A stretch of DNA of 64,000 nt from Helicobacter_B zhangjianzhongii. Its GTDB lineage: Bacteria; Campylobacterota; Campylobacteria; Campylobacterales; Helicobacteraceae. Below the pieces are notes generated by a model. That model was not told the origin of the DNA, did no database searches, and saw nothing but the letters and a program-made list of their open reading frames with translations. Position numbers and translations under genes: made by a program. Positions 8,301 to 17,638 of this stretch are shown piece by piece. The stretch is from the NCBI RefSeq assembly GCF_030249855.1, contig NZ_JANURN010000002.1, positions 186,001 to 250,000 of the forward strand. Reading direction: 5' to 3'. Numbering within the stretch: the first letter of the stretch is position 1; each line of letters starts with the position of its first letter.

Positions 8301-8892
8301 GTGGATTCTAGGGGGTAGGCGATTCAGTCTTGGGTGAGCAATTCCGCAGATTTTAGGGATTTGGAGACAACCGCAGATCTCTAGTCTAGCTCTGCCCCCA
8401 AAACAAGCGAAGCGCAGTTTCTTTAGAAATCCCTAAAAAACTCCAAAAGCCCCACCGCAACTCTTAGAATCGTGTTGAAGCAAAACAAGCTTTGTGAAAA
8501 AGCCCATTTTCTGTCATTGCGAGACCTACCGCAAGGCAGGGCGTGGCAAAACAAGCGAAGCGCAGTTTCTTTAGAAAGCAAGGTGAAGCCGCAGCTTCTT
8601 TAGTAATCCATAAGCCCAAATCTAGCGATAACGCCCAAAACCTAGAATCCACTTTTGACAACAACGCGCAAAAAAGCAAAAAAGTGGATTCTAGGGGGTT
8701 TAGGCTTGTTTCATCACCGCTTTGGGATTCTAGGATTTGCGATGATAAAGCAGGGTTGCGCCGCCTTTTGCGCGGAGATAAGACTGATTGTCTATCGCAC
8801 AAACAAAAGGCAAGCTCCCTGCTTTATCGCGCAAAACAAGCGAAGCAAAGTTTCTTTAGAAAGCCGAATCCTTATCAAAAAGTGGATTCTGG
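8301..8892. repeat. intergenic repeat cluster between feoA and flgA
   Basis: Positions 8226-8300 show nothing recognisable. Then come a core word (8301-8311) and a D module (about 8321-8474) with private stem TTTTAGGGATTT/AAATCCCTAAAA and a nested AAGCGAAGCG/TTTCTTTAGAAA insert. A B/C module follows at about 8511-8614. An inverted pair of core words (8642-8652 and 8684-8694) can form a hairpin. An E-like module (about 8721-8860) comes next, then an imperfect core at 8881-8892. Several frames are open across it, but no protein family is visible. Confidence 0.85.
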
Positions 8893-8906
8893 GGACCAGA
8901 TAGAAG

Positions 8907-9584
8907 CTAGAGAATCTCGGCAGTGCTTTCATCAATGATTTGTGCGCGCAAGATTTTTTGCGTGCTTTGATTGCGGACTTTGATTATGTCGCCTTGTGAG
9001 CCATTTTGCAAGGCTTGGACTTGGGTTTGCAAGGTGAGATTATCACTGCGGATAATACCTGTGATCATCTCGCCCTTACGCACTAGCACGCGCTCTTTGA
9101 CTTTATCTAGCGTGATAAGCCCCCCAGAGCCTATGAGCGATCGCGCCGAGACTTTGCCTAGCGCACTTTGGGGTAGGAGCTTGGTGCTTGTAAGGGCGGA
9201 GAGCTTGGCGCGCGTGGTGGCGGTGTTTTGCGTGGTTATATTGACATTGGTGCTAATAAGCCCCGTGGTTTTGATGATAGTAAGCTCGGCTTCGATATTA
9301 TACGCGATAGGCACAGATAGCACGCTTGTGCCGTTGTGGATTTTGGCTATGAGTGTGCCGCTGGATTTGCTAAGGGCATTGGCAGAGAGTGTGCAGAGAT
9401 TTGGAGCAGCGCAGGAGAGATCGGGCAGGTCTTTGGCTGAAGGTGGGATTTGTAGGCTGATTTGCGTGATGTGCAGGTCATAGTCTTTGTAGGCGTGCAT
9501 ATAGCTTTGCTCGATGAAGTGTGTAAGAGAGTCTTTGGCACACAAACACACACAAAAGCACAGCAAAAGCACAAAAAATCGCAT
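8907..9584 (-). CDS. flgA: flagellar P-ring assembly chaperone FlgA
   Basis: Periplasmic chaperone needed to assemble the FlgI P-ring around the flagellar rod. It starts with a signal peptide (RFFVLLLCFCVCLCA), and the C-terminal half carries the SAF-like FlgA domain. Family blocks include RSLIGSGGLITLDKV, VLVRKGEMITGIIRSDNLTL and a final IKVRNQSTQKILRAQI. I chose ATG 9584, which is 1 bp beyond the uvrD stop with AAGGG inside the end of uvrD, over a longer ORF from 9611. Length is 226 residues, normal. Translational coupling to uvrD is likely. Confidence 0.88.
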   Translation of the reverse strand: MRFFVLLLCFCVCLCAKDSLTHFIEQSYMHAYKDYDLHITQISLQIPPSAKDLPDLSCAAPNLCTLSANALSKSSGTLIAKIHNGTSVLSVPIAYNIEAELTIIKTTGLISTNVNITTQNTATTRAKLSALTSTKLLPQSALGKVSARSLIGSGGLITLDKVKERVLVRKGEMITGIIRSDNLTLQTQVQALQNGSQGDIIKVRNQSTQKILRAQIIDESTAEIL

Positions 9585-9585
9585 C

Positions 9586-11685
9586 TCACACCCTTTGCAC
9601 AAAATCAGCAAGGATCAAGCGGATATTCCCGCCAAAATTTATGCGTAAATACTCCTGCCCACCTTGCCTACGCACTTCTTGCACCACTCCTAGCCCAAAG
9701 ATTTTATGACTCACTGCACAGCCCTTGCTAAAGCTACCACTAGAATCCACTTTTGCCCCCCTAGAATCCACGCCGCTAGAATCGTCCCTAGAATCCACTT
9801 TGGCAAAGCTATCTTCACAAAAGTGGATTCTAGCTTCTTTGATGAAGCGCGATGGGGCTAGACTCTCTCGCTTGCCTTTGTAAAATCGCGAATGCGCGTG
9901 TGAGACAAAGAGCTTTTCCCTAGCGCGTGTGATTGCTACATAGCCTAGCCGCCGCTCTTCTTGCAGATCGCCCTCTTCACGCAGCAGGGGGAAAAATCCT
10001 TCTTCACAGCCTATGATAAACACATAGTCAAACTCCAGCCCCTTAGAGCTATGCACGCTCATACAGCTCACACTCTCGCCCACTTCTACATCACTGCTAG
10101 AGCTTAAACTTAGCTCATAGAGCAAATCATCAAGCCCTTGGTGCGGATTTTGCATAAAAAAGTCGCGGAAATAACCATAAAACTCCTCAATATTTGCCCG
10201 CCTATCAATATCATCAGCACTTGTTTGCAAGCGCAAAGCAAAGCTCTCATCAAAGGCGTCTAAAAATCCTAGCGCACTTTCTTGGAGCTTTGCTTGCAGG
10301 AGTTCTATGGTGTCAAAAAGAGCGCGTAGCTGCTTATTTTGCGTGTGTGATAAAGTGGATTCTAGTAGCCTTTGCTTGTAGGCTTTATAGACACTAAGTT
10401 TATGTGATTGAGCAGTGCTAAAGATCTTTTCTTGCGCGATTTTGCCAAGGGATCGTTTGGGGACATTGATGATTCGTGAGAGAGAGAAATCATCATTAAG
10501 ATTTAGCACCACGCGGAAATATGCTAGCACATCTTTGATCTCTGCGCGTTCATAAAATCTAGTCGCGCCGATAAGTTTATAGGGGATTTTGGCGCGGTTT
10601 AAGCCCTCTTCTATACTGCGAGAGAGCGCATTTAGGCGGAAGAGTATGGCGATTTGCGTAGGAGCGATGCCCTGTGCTAAAAGCGTGGTAATGTGGCTGG
10701 CTATGGTGTTTGCCTCTGCTACTTCATCATCATTGCTAAGTAGCACAATTTCATCGCCTTGCCCCCTTGTGCTATGCAGCTCCTTGCCAAGCCTAGAGGT
10801 GTTGTGTGCGATAAGGGCGTTTGCCGCGCGTAAAATCGGCTCTTTGGAGCGGTAGTTTTGGGCTAGGGTGATGGTCTTTGCGCCAAAAGTTTGTGCAAAG
10901 TGCAAGATATGAGAAATATCCGCCCCTCTCCAGCTATAAATGCTTTGGTCATCATCGCCTACGACACAGAGATTGCTATGCGTGGTGCAGAGCTTTTGTA
11001 GCAAAGAGACTTGCAAGAAGTTTGTATCTTGGTATTCATCAACCATAATATATTGGTATCGCTCGCTCATCATTGTAGCGATTTCAGTATTGCTCGCTAG
11101 AATCTCATAGCTCTTTAGCAGTAAATCATCAAAATCAAGCATATTGTTGTCTTCTAAAAATGCCTGATAGGCTTGATAGGCTTTGCTTAGATCTAGGAAA
11201 TGCTCGCTTTTTGCCTGCTTGCGTGCTTGATCGGGAGGGATAAGCTTGTTTTTGCAGCTAGAGATATAGCCTAGAATCTGGGCGGGGCTAAAGTAGGCAA
11301 AGCTAGAATCCAGTTTTTTGATAACGCGCTTTTGATCATCGCTATCAAGCAAAATGAAGTCGTGCTTACGCCCTAGGTGGTGGATATGCTCGCGTAAAAA
11401 GAGCAGCCCAAAGCGGTGAAAAGTGCAGAGCAAGGGTGGGTGCGGGATCTCTGCACCTAAGAGCTGCAATGCCCTAGTGCGCATTTCATTTGCGGCTTTG
11501 TTGGTGAAAGTGAGTGTGAGAGTGCATTGGGGCGGGATCCCTACGACTTTGATGAGATAGGCTAGACGCGTGGTGATAGTCTTTGTCTTCCCACTGCCTG
11601 CGCCTGCTAGGATCAATAGCGCGCCATCGATATGCTGGGCTGCCTCTGCTTGGGCTTGGTTTAGCTGGGAGAGTAGTGTGTCCAA
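9586..11685 (-). CDS. uvrD: UvrD/Rep-family superfamily 1A DNA helicase
   Basis: A 699-residue ATP-dependent 3'-5' DNA helicase for repair or replication restart. Motif I is AGAGSGKT (residues 27-34), motif Ia TLTFTNKAANEMR, motif II VDEYQDTN, motif III VGDDDQSIYSWRGA, and motifs V/VI include SVHSSKGLEFDYVF and VAITRAREKLF. The C-terminus has a repeat patch (about residues 617-650, AKVDSRDDSSGVDSRGAKVD) inserted before the conserved tail GCAVSHKIFGLGVVQEV. It is co-directional with pflB upstream (2 bp apart) and flgA downstream. The PcrA/UvrD/Rep subgroup cannot be settled by eye. Confidence 0.88.
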   Translation of the reverse strand: MDTLLSQLNQAQAEAAQHIDGALLILAGAGSGKTKTITTRLAYLIKVVGIPPQCTLTLTFTNKAANEMRTRALQLLGAEIPHPPLLCTFHRFGLLFLREHIHHLGRKHDFILLDSDDQKRVIKKLDSSFAYFSPAQILGYISSCKNKLIPPDQARKQAKSEHFLDLSKAYQAYQAFLEDNNMLDFDDLLLKSYEILASNTEIATMMSERYQYIMVDEYQDTNFLQVSLLQKLCTTHSNLCVVGDDDQSIYSWRGADISHILHFAQTFGAKTITLAQNYRSKEPILRAANALIAHNTSRLGKELHSTRGQGDEIVLLSNDDEVAEANTIASHITTLLAQGIAPTQIAILFRLNALSRSIEEGLNRAKIPYKLIGATRFYERAEIKDVLAYFRVVLNLNDDFSLSRIINVPKRSLGKIAQEKIFSTAQSHKLSVYKAYKQRLLESTLSHTQNKQLRALFDTIELLQAKLQESALGFLDAFDESFALRLQTSADDIDRRANIEEFYGYFRDFFMQNPHQGLDDLLYELSLSSSSDVEVGESVSCMSVHSSKGLEFDYVFIIGCEEGFFPLLREEGDLQEERRLGYVAITRAREKLFVSHAHSRFYKGKRESLAPSRFIKEARIHFCEDSFAKVDSRDDSSGVDSRGAKVDSSGSFSKGCAVSHKIFGLGVVQEVRRQGGQEYLRINFGGNIRLILADFVQRV

Positions 11686-11687
11686 GG

Positions 11688-14165
11688 CTATTGCTCGCTA
11701 GTTGGCGGGGCGTTAGATTCTAGCTCATAGGCATAGATTTTTTGCGTATCAATTTGGAAGTCAAAAAACTCCGAGCGAAAGTCAGCTAGTGATACGAAGT
11801 TGTAATTTGTCGCAGCGGCTTTGTAGTTTTGGGCTGCTTGATAGAGTAGCCCTAGGGCATAGCGTGCTTCATAGGCGGTGGGGGTTTCCATTTTGGCAAG
11901 CTGCAAAAGCAGAGTCGCATCGCCATAATTCCCTGCCCCTACGGCAGATACTGCTGTGAGGAAGCGCGTGTGGCTATCGTTTTCTTGCAGCTCATCAACA
12001 AGCATATTAAAAATCGTATAGGCTTTTTGAAAGTCTTTTTGATAGATATTGATTGTCCCAAGTGTCTGCAACGCCCCGCGCGGGTCGTCATCTTTGGCGG
12101 TAAGGTGGTTTTGTATAATGCGGGCTTGATTTTGCAAGGAGCCTGTGATAAATCCCGTATAGACATATAGCTCTCTAGGCAACGCCCCGCCATAATACAA
12201 TGGGCGCAAATCTAGGGTATCGGTATTGAAGAGATTATACATACTAATGCTAATATCTTGCAGGCTCTCGCCAAAGTTTTTGGTAAGCACTGCTAGGATA
12301 TTGACCACCACATCGTTTGGAAATATCGCTTTAAGGGCGTTGATGTTCTCTAGCATACCTTGCTTGTTTTTGTTTTTAAGCGCATAGACAAATTCTAGTG
12401 CATAGAAAATCGGCTCTTTGATTTTGGCTTGCGCGATCCAATCGCTCTCTTGGATTTGGTTGTCATTTAGGTAGTTTAAGAAATTTTCGACAAAGGTGTG
12501 CCAAGCGGGGTTTGCTATGTGGTCTTGGATCTCGTGATCTTGGAAAGACTGCACCATATCAAACACCACGCGCTCGGTATCTTTATGGCTAAATCGCCCT
12601 GTAAGCACCGCAAAGATTCCAGAGAGATAGTCGTTTTGATCAAGATAATAAGCGCGGATAAAATGCGCATACGCATCATCATACTGCCCAAGTTGCGCAT
12701 ACACTAGCCCTAGGTTGTAGTATAAAATGGCGTGGTTTGGGTTGGATTTTGTCGCGTTTTTTAAAAATGCCAATGCCTGTCGCAAGTCTTTGGTCTCAAG
12801 GGCGACAAGTGTGCGGATAATTTCTCTATCGATTTTAGAAGTTGTCGCAGAGCGCAGAAGGATATTTTTCCCCTCTGTGATATTAAGCTGGGCAAAGTTA
12901 CTTGCTTGTGTGATTTCTTCTAGAACAAGCTTGGCATCAAACACACGATAGGGAGCGAAATAAAAAAGCATTTTATAGCCGATTTTGTCTTTGTTTTCAA
13001 AATCGCGCTCCCAAAATGTCTTTTGGGCGATGCTTACATCAAATAGCTCTGGATTGATGACGACTTTGATAGGGTAGGTTACCTTGGCTATTTCGTGGAT
13101 CCGCTTATCAGAGGTGATAGAATCTAGGCTTGATGCAGCCGCGGCATAGTTCCCAAGCTTTAGCTCGACAATTTGCAATGCCATAAGGGCTTCTACATCA
13201 TTGGGGTGGTTTTGTAAGAATCGTATGAGATGTGTTTTTGCCTGGGCGTATTCTGCTTTGCGTGCATAAAGTAGCCCCATAGATTTGTTGTCTTCTGGGT
13301 TTGCTGCAGCTTGCAAATGCTCTAGGGCATTGCTATCATCGCCAAAGATGGTGAAAATATGCGCGGCTAGGCGGTGGTTTTGCTCACTAAATTCTAGGGA
13401 GTTTGGATTAAGCAGGGGGCTTAAGGTCTCAAAATATTTATCCTCATAGTAGGAGGTAAGCGCATAGGCATAGCTATAAAATGGCTCATTGATAATCTCG
13501 CTTAAATTGTCATTAGCGACTTTGACATAATGCCCATAGAGATCAAATCGATCTATTTTAAACGCCGCTACTGCCGCGTTGATAGCACTTGCAGAGATAT
13601 TTTGCCCGGTTTGGATACTTTCATTATATGCAGCAATGGCATCGTGATAGAGCTGGGATTTTAGCTCCATTGTGCCTAGGTTGTAATTGGCGATTGATTG
13701 CGAAAAGTCAGCGATTTTGCGAAAGACTTCATAGGCTTCTTGTCGATAGCCTTGATCATAGAGAACATTGCCTTTGATGATGAGATTATCGACACTAGAA
13801 TCTTGGGCTTCATCATCTGGGGCTGGCAGTGGCGTGGCTAGGAGTTTATGCACTTCTTCTTGGGAGATTTCATTGCTTACACTCTCTTGGGGGGTTTGCT
13901 TGGGGGATTTGGTGGATTTACTAGGCATAAGTGCTAAAATCAGCAGCAAAAGCAGCAAGACAATCAATAACGCCGTGCCGCCTAGCACACTATATAGCAG
14001 GACTTTGTTTTGCTTGAATTTTTGCACTAAGGGGTGATCTATGGCTGCTATCTTGTCAAGTAGCCCTTGCATAGGGGCAAGCACACCTTGCAGCTTAGAA
14101 GCTAAGCTTGCTTTAGGCTCTGTATCTGGGGCTTGCTCTTCTTGGATACTATTGATGTCTGCCAT
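11688..14165 (-). CDS. pflB: TPR membrane protein, PflB (paralysed flagella) homologue
   Basis: An 825-residue protein with a short cytoplasmic N-terminus, one membrane helix at about residues 55-80 (LLYSVLGGTALLIVLLLLLL) and a long, probably periplasmic, TPR-rich region. TPR units are visible around AYEVFRKIADFSQSIANYNLG, AILYYNLGLVYAQLGQYDDA and EARYALGLLYQAAQNYKAAA. Topology, length and position next to serS match Campylobacter PflB (Cj0390, beside serS), which scaffolds stator recruitment in the flagellar motor with PflA. That match rests on remembered synteny. It starts 13 bp downstream of serS and probably shares its transcript. Confidence 0.75.
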   Translation of the reverse strand: MADINSIQEEQAPDTEPKASLASKLQGVLAPMQGLLDKIAAIDHPLVQKFKQNKVLLYSVLGGTALLIVLLLLLLILALMPSKSTKSPKQTPQESVSNEISQEEVHKLLATPLPAPDDEAQDSSVDNLIIKGNVLYDQGYRQEAYEVFRKIADFSQSIANYNLGTMELKSQLYHDAIAAYNESIQTGQNISASAINAAVAAFKIDRFDLYGHYVKVANDNLSEIINEPFYSYAYALTSYYEDKYFETLSPLLNPNSLEFSEQNHRLAAHIFTIFGDDSNALEHLQAAANPEDNKSMGLLYARKAEYAQAKTHLIRFLQNHPNDVEALMALQIVELKLGNYAAAASSLDSITSDKRIHEIAKVTYPIKVVINPELFDVSIAQKTFWERDFENKDKIGYKMLFYFAPYRVFDAKLVLEEITQASNFAQLNITEGKNILLRSATTSKIDREIIRTLVALETKDLRQALAFLKNATKSNPNHAILYYNLGLVYAQLGQYDDAYAHFIRAYYLDQNDYLSGIFAVLTGRFSHKDTERVVFDMVQSFQDHEIQDHIANPAWHTFVENFLNYLNDNQIQESDWIAQAKIKEPIFYALEFVYALKNKNKQGMLENINALKAIFPNDVVVNILAVLTKNFGESLQDISISMYNLFNTDTLDLRPLYYGGALPRELYVYTGFITGSLQNQARIIQNHLTAKDDDPRGALQTLGTINIYQKDFQKAYTIFNMLVDELQENDSHTRFLTAVSAVGAGNYGDATLLLQLAKMETPTAYEARYALGLLYQAAQNYKAAATNYNFVSLADFRSEFFDFQIDTQKIYAYELESNAPPTSEQ

Positions 14166-14178
14166 AATATAGCTCTAG

Positions 14179-15723
14179 TTATAGGTAGGGTTCTAGGACT
14201 TTGGGGATAGCTATGGAGCCATCTTTTTGCTGATAGTTTTCCATAATCGCCACAAGCGTGCGCCCTACGGCTAGGGAAGAGCCATTAAGCGTGTGGGCGA
14301 AGTGATTTTTGCCATTTTCTTTGTAGCGGATTTTGGCGCGGCGTGCTTGGAAGTCGCGCGTGTTGCTCACAGAGCTTATCTCGCGGTAGCAGCCTTGTCC
14401 TGGTAGCCAGACTTCTATATCAATGGTATTGCTCGCGCTAAAGCCCAAATCCCCACTACATAGCCGCATAAAGCGATGAGGCAGCTCTAAATCGCTTAGG
14501 ATTTTGCTAGCGGTGCGTAGCATTAACTCTTGCATAGCATCGCTTTGGCTTGGGTGCGTGATCGCCACTAGCTCGACTTTGTCGAATTGATGCTCACGGA
14601 TAATGCCCCTTGTATCGCGCCCCGCACTGCCGGCTTCTTTGCGGAAGCAGGGGGTTTGTGCGGTTAGGCAAATAGGCAGATCTTTGGCACTAATAATGCA
14701 GTCGTTGTAGAGATTGGTTAGGGTGATTTCTGAAGTGGAGATGAGGTAGAGGCTGTGTCCTTTTTGCTTTTCTTTGGTTGGTTTGGGTGTTGGCTTTTGG
14801 TTGGTGGATTCGGCTTTTGGGCTAGAATCGTGGATTTCATCGCCGCACTGCGTCGATAGACACTCGAGTCTTATCTCCTTGCGCGGCTTGAAAAACCCCG
14901 ATTCTATCTCCAAAATCCTAGAATCCTTTGGTTGCTCGCTTACATTTTTGGCGTTTTCCCCAGAATCCACTTTTTGCTGCTCGCTTAGAGTTGTAGCATT
15001 TTCAAAAGTGGATTCTAGGTTTTGTGCCTCACTCCTAGAATCCTCTTCACCGCAGATCTTAAACATATCATCTTCAAATTTTGGCAGCTGCCCCGTGCCA
15101 AAGAGCATAGCACTATTGACAATCACCGGCGTGCTGACAAGCTCAAAGCCTGCTTTGCGATTGCTATCTATCATAAAGTTTATAAGCGCGCGCGAGAGTA
15201 GCGCACCTTGTCCGCGTAGCACTGAAAAGCGACTTTTAGCTAGCTTCACGCCAGCGGCAAAGTCAATCCAGCCATTTTGCTCTGCTAGCTCAAAATGCTC
15301 CTTAGGAGTGAAGTCAAACTCCCTAGGGGTAAGAATGCGCTTAAGCTCGATATTTGCACTCTCATCTGCGCCTTCTGGCGTGTGAGAATCCGGGAGATTA
15401 GGGATAGTGGCAAGGCTAGATTCTAGCTCTTCTTGCAAGGCTCGCACGACTTCTTGCTCACGGGCGATATTTTGCTTATTTGCTTCTAGCTCTTGGCGCA
15501 AAGGCTCTAGCACACTAGAATCCACTTTTTGCGCCTTTTGCGCGCCAAAGAGCTTGGAGTTTTTGTTTTGCAGCTCTTGGAGAGATTCTAGGGACTGCTT
15601 GGCGTGCTTAAGCTTAGTGGCTAAGGCACTTAGAGCTTGCAAGCTACTAGGATCTACCTGCTTCTTGCTAAGGGCTAGGGCTACACTATCAAAATCGTGT
15701 AGTAAAAGTTTTATATCTATCAT
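14179..15723 (-). CDS. serS: seryl-tRNA synthetase with a ~100-residue in-frame repeat insertion
   Basis: Class II synthetase that charges tRNA-Ser. The N-terminal coiled-coil arm (about residues 25-105), motif 1 region (GFELVSTPVIV), LYLISTSEITLTNLY, CFRKEAGSAGRDTRGIIREHQF (motif 2) and the motif 3 block HTLNGSSLAVGRTLVAIMENYQ are all intact. I chose ATG 15723 (MIDIKLLLHDFD, AAGG upstream) over 15765. It is 514 residues against about 415 in relatives. The excess is residues about 225-322, between FKICG and HSLYLIS, built from the words LESTF, KVDSG, DSRILEIESGFFKPRKEIRL and DEIHDSSPK. The gene is essential, so the insert must be tolerated. Confidence 0.92.
   Translation of the reverse strand: MIDIKLLLHDFDSVALALSKKQVDPSSLQALSALATKLKHAKQSLESLQELQNKNSKLFGAQKAQKVDSSVLEPLRQELEANKQNIAREQEVVRALQEELESSLATIPNLPDSHTPEGADESANIELKRILTPREFDFTPKEHFELAEQNGWIDFAAGVKLAKSRFSVLRGQGALLSRALINFMIDSNRKAGFELVSTPVIVNSAMLFGTGQLPKFEDDMFKICGEEDSRSEAQNLESTFENATTLSEQQKVDSGENAKNVSEQPKDSRILEIESGFFKPRKEIRLECLSTQCGDEIHDSSPKAESTNQKPTPKPTKEKQKGHSLYLISTSEITLTNLYNDCIISAKDLPICLTAQTPCFRKEAGSAGRDTRGIIREHQFDKVELVAITHPSQSDAMQELMLRTASKILSDLELPHRFMRLCSGDLGFSASNTIDIEVWLPGQGCYREISSVSNTRDFQARRAKIRYKENGKNHFAHTLNGSSLAVGRTLVAIMENYQQKDGSIAIPKVLEPYL
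14757..15050 (-). repeat. in-frame repeat-module insertion in serS
   Basis: About 290 bp, a multiple of three, with no stop in the serS frame. It holds core words (imperfect at about 14962, exact near 15008-15018), the E module (about 14820-14935: CGTGGATTTCATCGCC... to ...GATTCTATCTCC) and a GGATTCTAGG at its upstream end. Copies of the same E module lie in intergenic DNA at about 31600-31735 and in an outer-membrane protein gene at about 42955-43055. Confidence 0.85.
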
Positions 15724-15798
15724 TATTGACCTTGAAAAGTGGGAGTTGCTCTGTGATTTTAGCAAAAAGCGCGAGTTTTTGCACGCTCTTATACTAGC

Positions 15799-17220
15799 CT
15801 AAAAGCTTTCCCCAAACCACTGGGCTATGGAGCTGCGGATCGTCTGGCGCAGCTGGATTCCAGCGATGATGTCTGTGGCTAGGGCTTTTTGCAGTAGGCT
15901 TACGGCGCCGTTGCGAAACTTGCTTAGATATGGGTGGTCAATCTGCGCCCAATCCCCTAGAAACACGATCCTGCTATCATCTCCAAGCCTTGTGCCAATG
16001 AGCTTGATCGTGGCGTTTGAGGCATTTTGCACTTCATCAAATATCACAAACTTCTTGCGGATAGTGATCCCCCTAGCGTGCGCAATATCAACGACTTGGA
16101 TATTGTGCTTTTTTAAAAAATATTCCGTGGCATCTTCTTTGTGGATTGTATTGACATTGCCGCGGTATTCAAGGTAGCTCTTTAGCGAGCTAGAGCGCAA
16201 GGAGTCGATGATGAAGTTGATCGCGCTATACAAGGGATACATAAAGTAGCCTAGCTTTTGGTCTTCATCACCCTTGCGGAATCCAAGCTCCGCTTCTTTG
16301 TCATTAGCGGTGATGGTGTTGCGCAGGTAGATAATGCCATCAACTACTTCTTGCTTCAGTAGCTCTAGCCCTGCTTGGAGGGCGATAAGTGTCTTGCCAG
16401 AGCCTGTTGAGCCTGTGGCTATGGTGGCGACATTATGCGGGTGGGTGAGCAGGCAAAAGAGCATTTTTTGATCTAAATTTATGGGCGTTACATAGGGAGC
16501 AGCTTCATCTATCATTGTATCTAAATCCCATTCTTCAAAGCGACCTTGCAGCTTTATGCCAAAGCGTTTTTTCCCCGTGAGATAGAGCGAGCTATCGGTA
16601 TTATCTTGCTCATCGATATGGATTAGACTCCACTCTTTTAGTGTTTTAAATGCCTTTGTTTTCTCAAGCTGGGCTAAAGGCGCGTCTTTATGGAGCAAGA
16701 AGCTATGCCAGAAGTTGATTTCACTGGGGTTTTCCACGCGATCGCGGAAGAGAGATTGGGCATTAAGCCCGCTTGCTTTAGTGCGGATTTTTAGTGCTAT
16801 ATCATTGGTGAGTAGAGTGAGCCCATAGTCTTTGGCGATTTCTGCGAGCCTTGCGTCATTTAGCCCATACTCTAGGTGCTTGGTTTTGTAGCTTGCGCGG
16901 TAGATGATTGTAATGGGGATCGCACCTTGCTTGCTCTCATAGTAGGCTATGTATAAAAAGTCCTGCTCTTTCGGGGGGAATGGCAGCTCTTGCTTGCTTG
17001 CTTTAGCACTGCTTGTGGCGCGCTTATCAAAGTCCCCAATATTGCGGAAAAACTCTCGCGCTAAAAAGCCTACTTCGTGTGAGGTTTTCTTCTTATCAAG
17101 CTCTTCTAGCACGACATCGCTTATACATAGGGTGTTTTTGGCGTTGTCGTAGAGATAGATGATGTTTTCTGGGTCATCAAGTATGATAGAAGTATCAATG
17201 AGGTAGGACTTTTTTGCCAT
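15799..17220 (-). CDS. PIN-PhoH fusion ATPase (YlaK-like)
   Basis: A 473-residue cytoplasmic protein. The N-terminal PIN-like nuclease domain (about residues 1-140) has YLIDTSIILDDP and acidic residues in VVLEELDKKK and TNDIALK. It is followed by a PhoH-type P-loop ATPase with ATGSTGSGKTLIALQAG (Walker A) and KKFVIFDEVQNAS (Walker B). PhoH2/YlaK-type proteins are linked to RNA unwinding and cleavage; the cellular role in Helicobacter is not settled. It is 5 bp downstream of the PhnA-like gene, so the two probably share a transcript. Confidence 0.85.
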   Translation of the reverse strand: MAKKSYLIDTSIILDDPENIIYLYDNAKNTLCISDVVLEELDKKKTSHEVGFLAREFFRNIGDFDKRATSSAKASKQELPFPPKEQDFLYIAYYESKQGAIPITIIYRASYKTKHLEYGLNDARLAEIAKDYGLTLLTNDIALKIRTKASGLNAQSLFRDRVENPSEINFWHSFLLHKDAPLAQLEKTKAFKTLKEWSLIHIDEQDNTDSSLYLTGKKRFGIKLQGRFEEWDLDTMIDEAAPYVTPINLDQKMLFCLLTHPHNVATIATGSTGSGKTLIALQAGLELLKQEVVDGIIYLRNTITANDKEAELGFRKGDEDQKLGYFMYPLYSAINFIIDSLRSSSLKSYLEYRGNVNTIHKEDATEYFLKKHNIQVVDIAHARGITIRKKFVIFDEVQNASNATIKLIGTRLGDDSRIVFLGDWAQIDHPYLSKFRNGAVSLLQKALATDIIAGIQLRQTIRSSIAQWFGESF

Positions 17221-17225
17221 TTATG

Positions 17226-17435
17226 CTATGCCTTTTTGACAAAGCAGGTCTTTATCACAATGGTGCCAAGCTTTGGGAGCTTGGCTTCTATCTCATCATC
17301 ATTACCATTTAAGCGGATATTTTTCACCATAGTGCCGCGCTTTATCGTGCTTGAAACGCCTTTTACTTTAAGGTCTTTAGTGATAGTTACGCTATCGCCA
17401 GAATCTAGCGGGCTTCCGTTGGCATCTCTTGGCAT
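17226..17435 (-). CDS. PhnA/YjdM-like small protein
   Basis: A 69-residue protein matching the C-terminal PhnA (YjdM) domain: DANGSPLDSGDSVTITKDLKVKG, then IKRGTMVKNIRL and a final IKTCFVKKA. The zinc-ribbon part of longer PhnA proteins is absent, which is common for the short form in epsilonproteobacteria. Despite the historical name, there is no good evidence for a phosphonate function. It starts with ATG after AAGGAG and precedes the PIN-PhoH gene. Confidence 0.85.
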   Translation of the reverse strand: MPRDANGSPLDSGDSVTITKDLKVKGVSSTIKRGTMVKNIRLNGNDDEIEAKLPKLGTIVIKTCFVKKA

Positions 17436-17638
17436 TGCTACTCCTTGAAGTGGTGGTAGCTGGGATTATAGCGCAAATGTGCTAAAGCACTAGAATCTAT
17501 CTCAAACGCTCCTAATCCTTGCTCTTTGCTTACTATCTACACATAGCCTAAGGCCGGGGGTAGATTTTGCTTGATTTGCTTGGATTTTATGCTACCTTTT
17601 TTGCAGTGCTATTTACTACCCTGCTTGAAGGAATGGCT

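Noticed and set aside
8543..8938. 131-aa plus-strand open frame between feoA and flgA
   Set aside because: It consists only of B, C, E and core modules and overlaps the flgA end; no independent coding signal.
17567..17638. Upstream hydrophobic extension of the chemoreceptor
   Set aside because: It would add a second hydrophobic stretch before TM1 and has no ribosome site; ATG 17639 has GAAGGA at good spacing.
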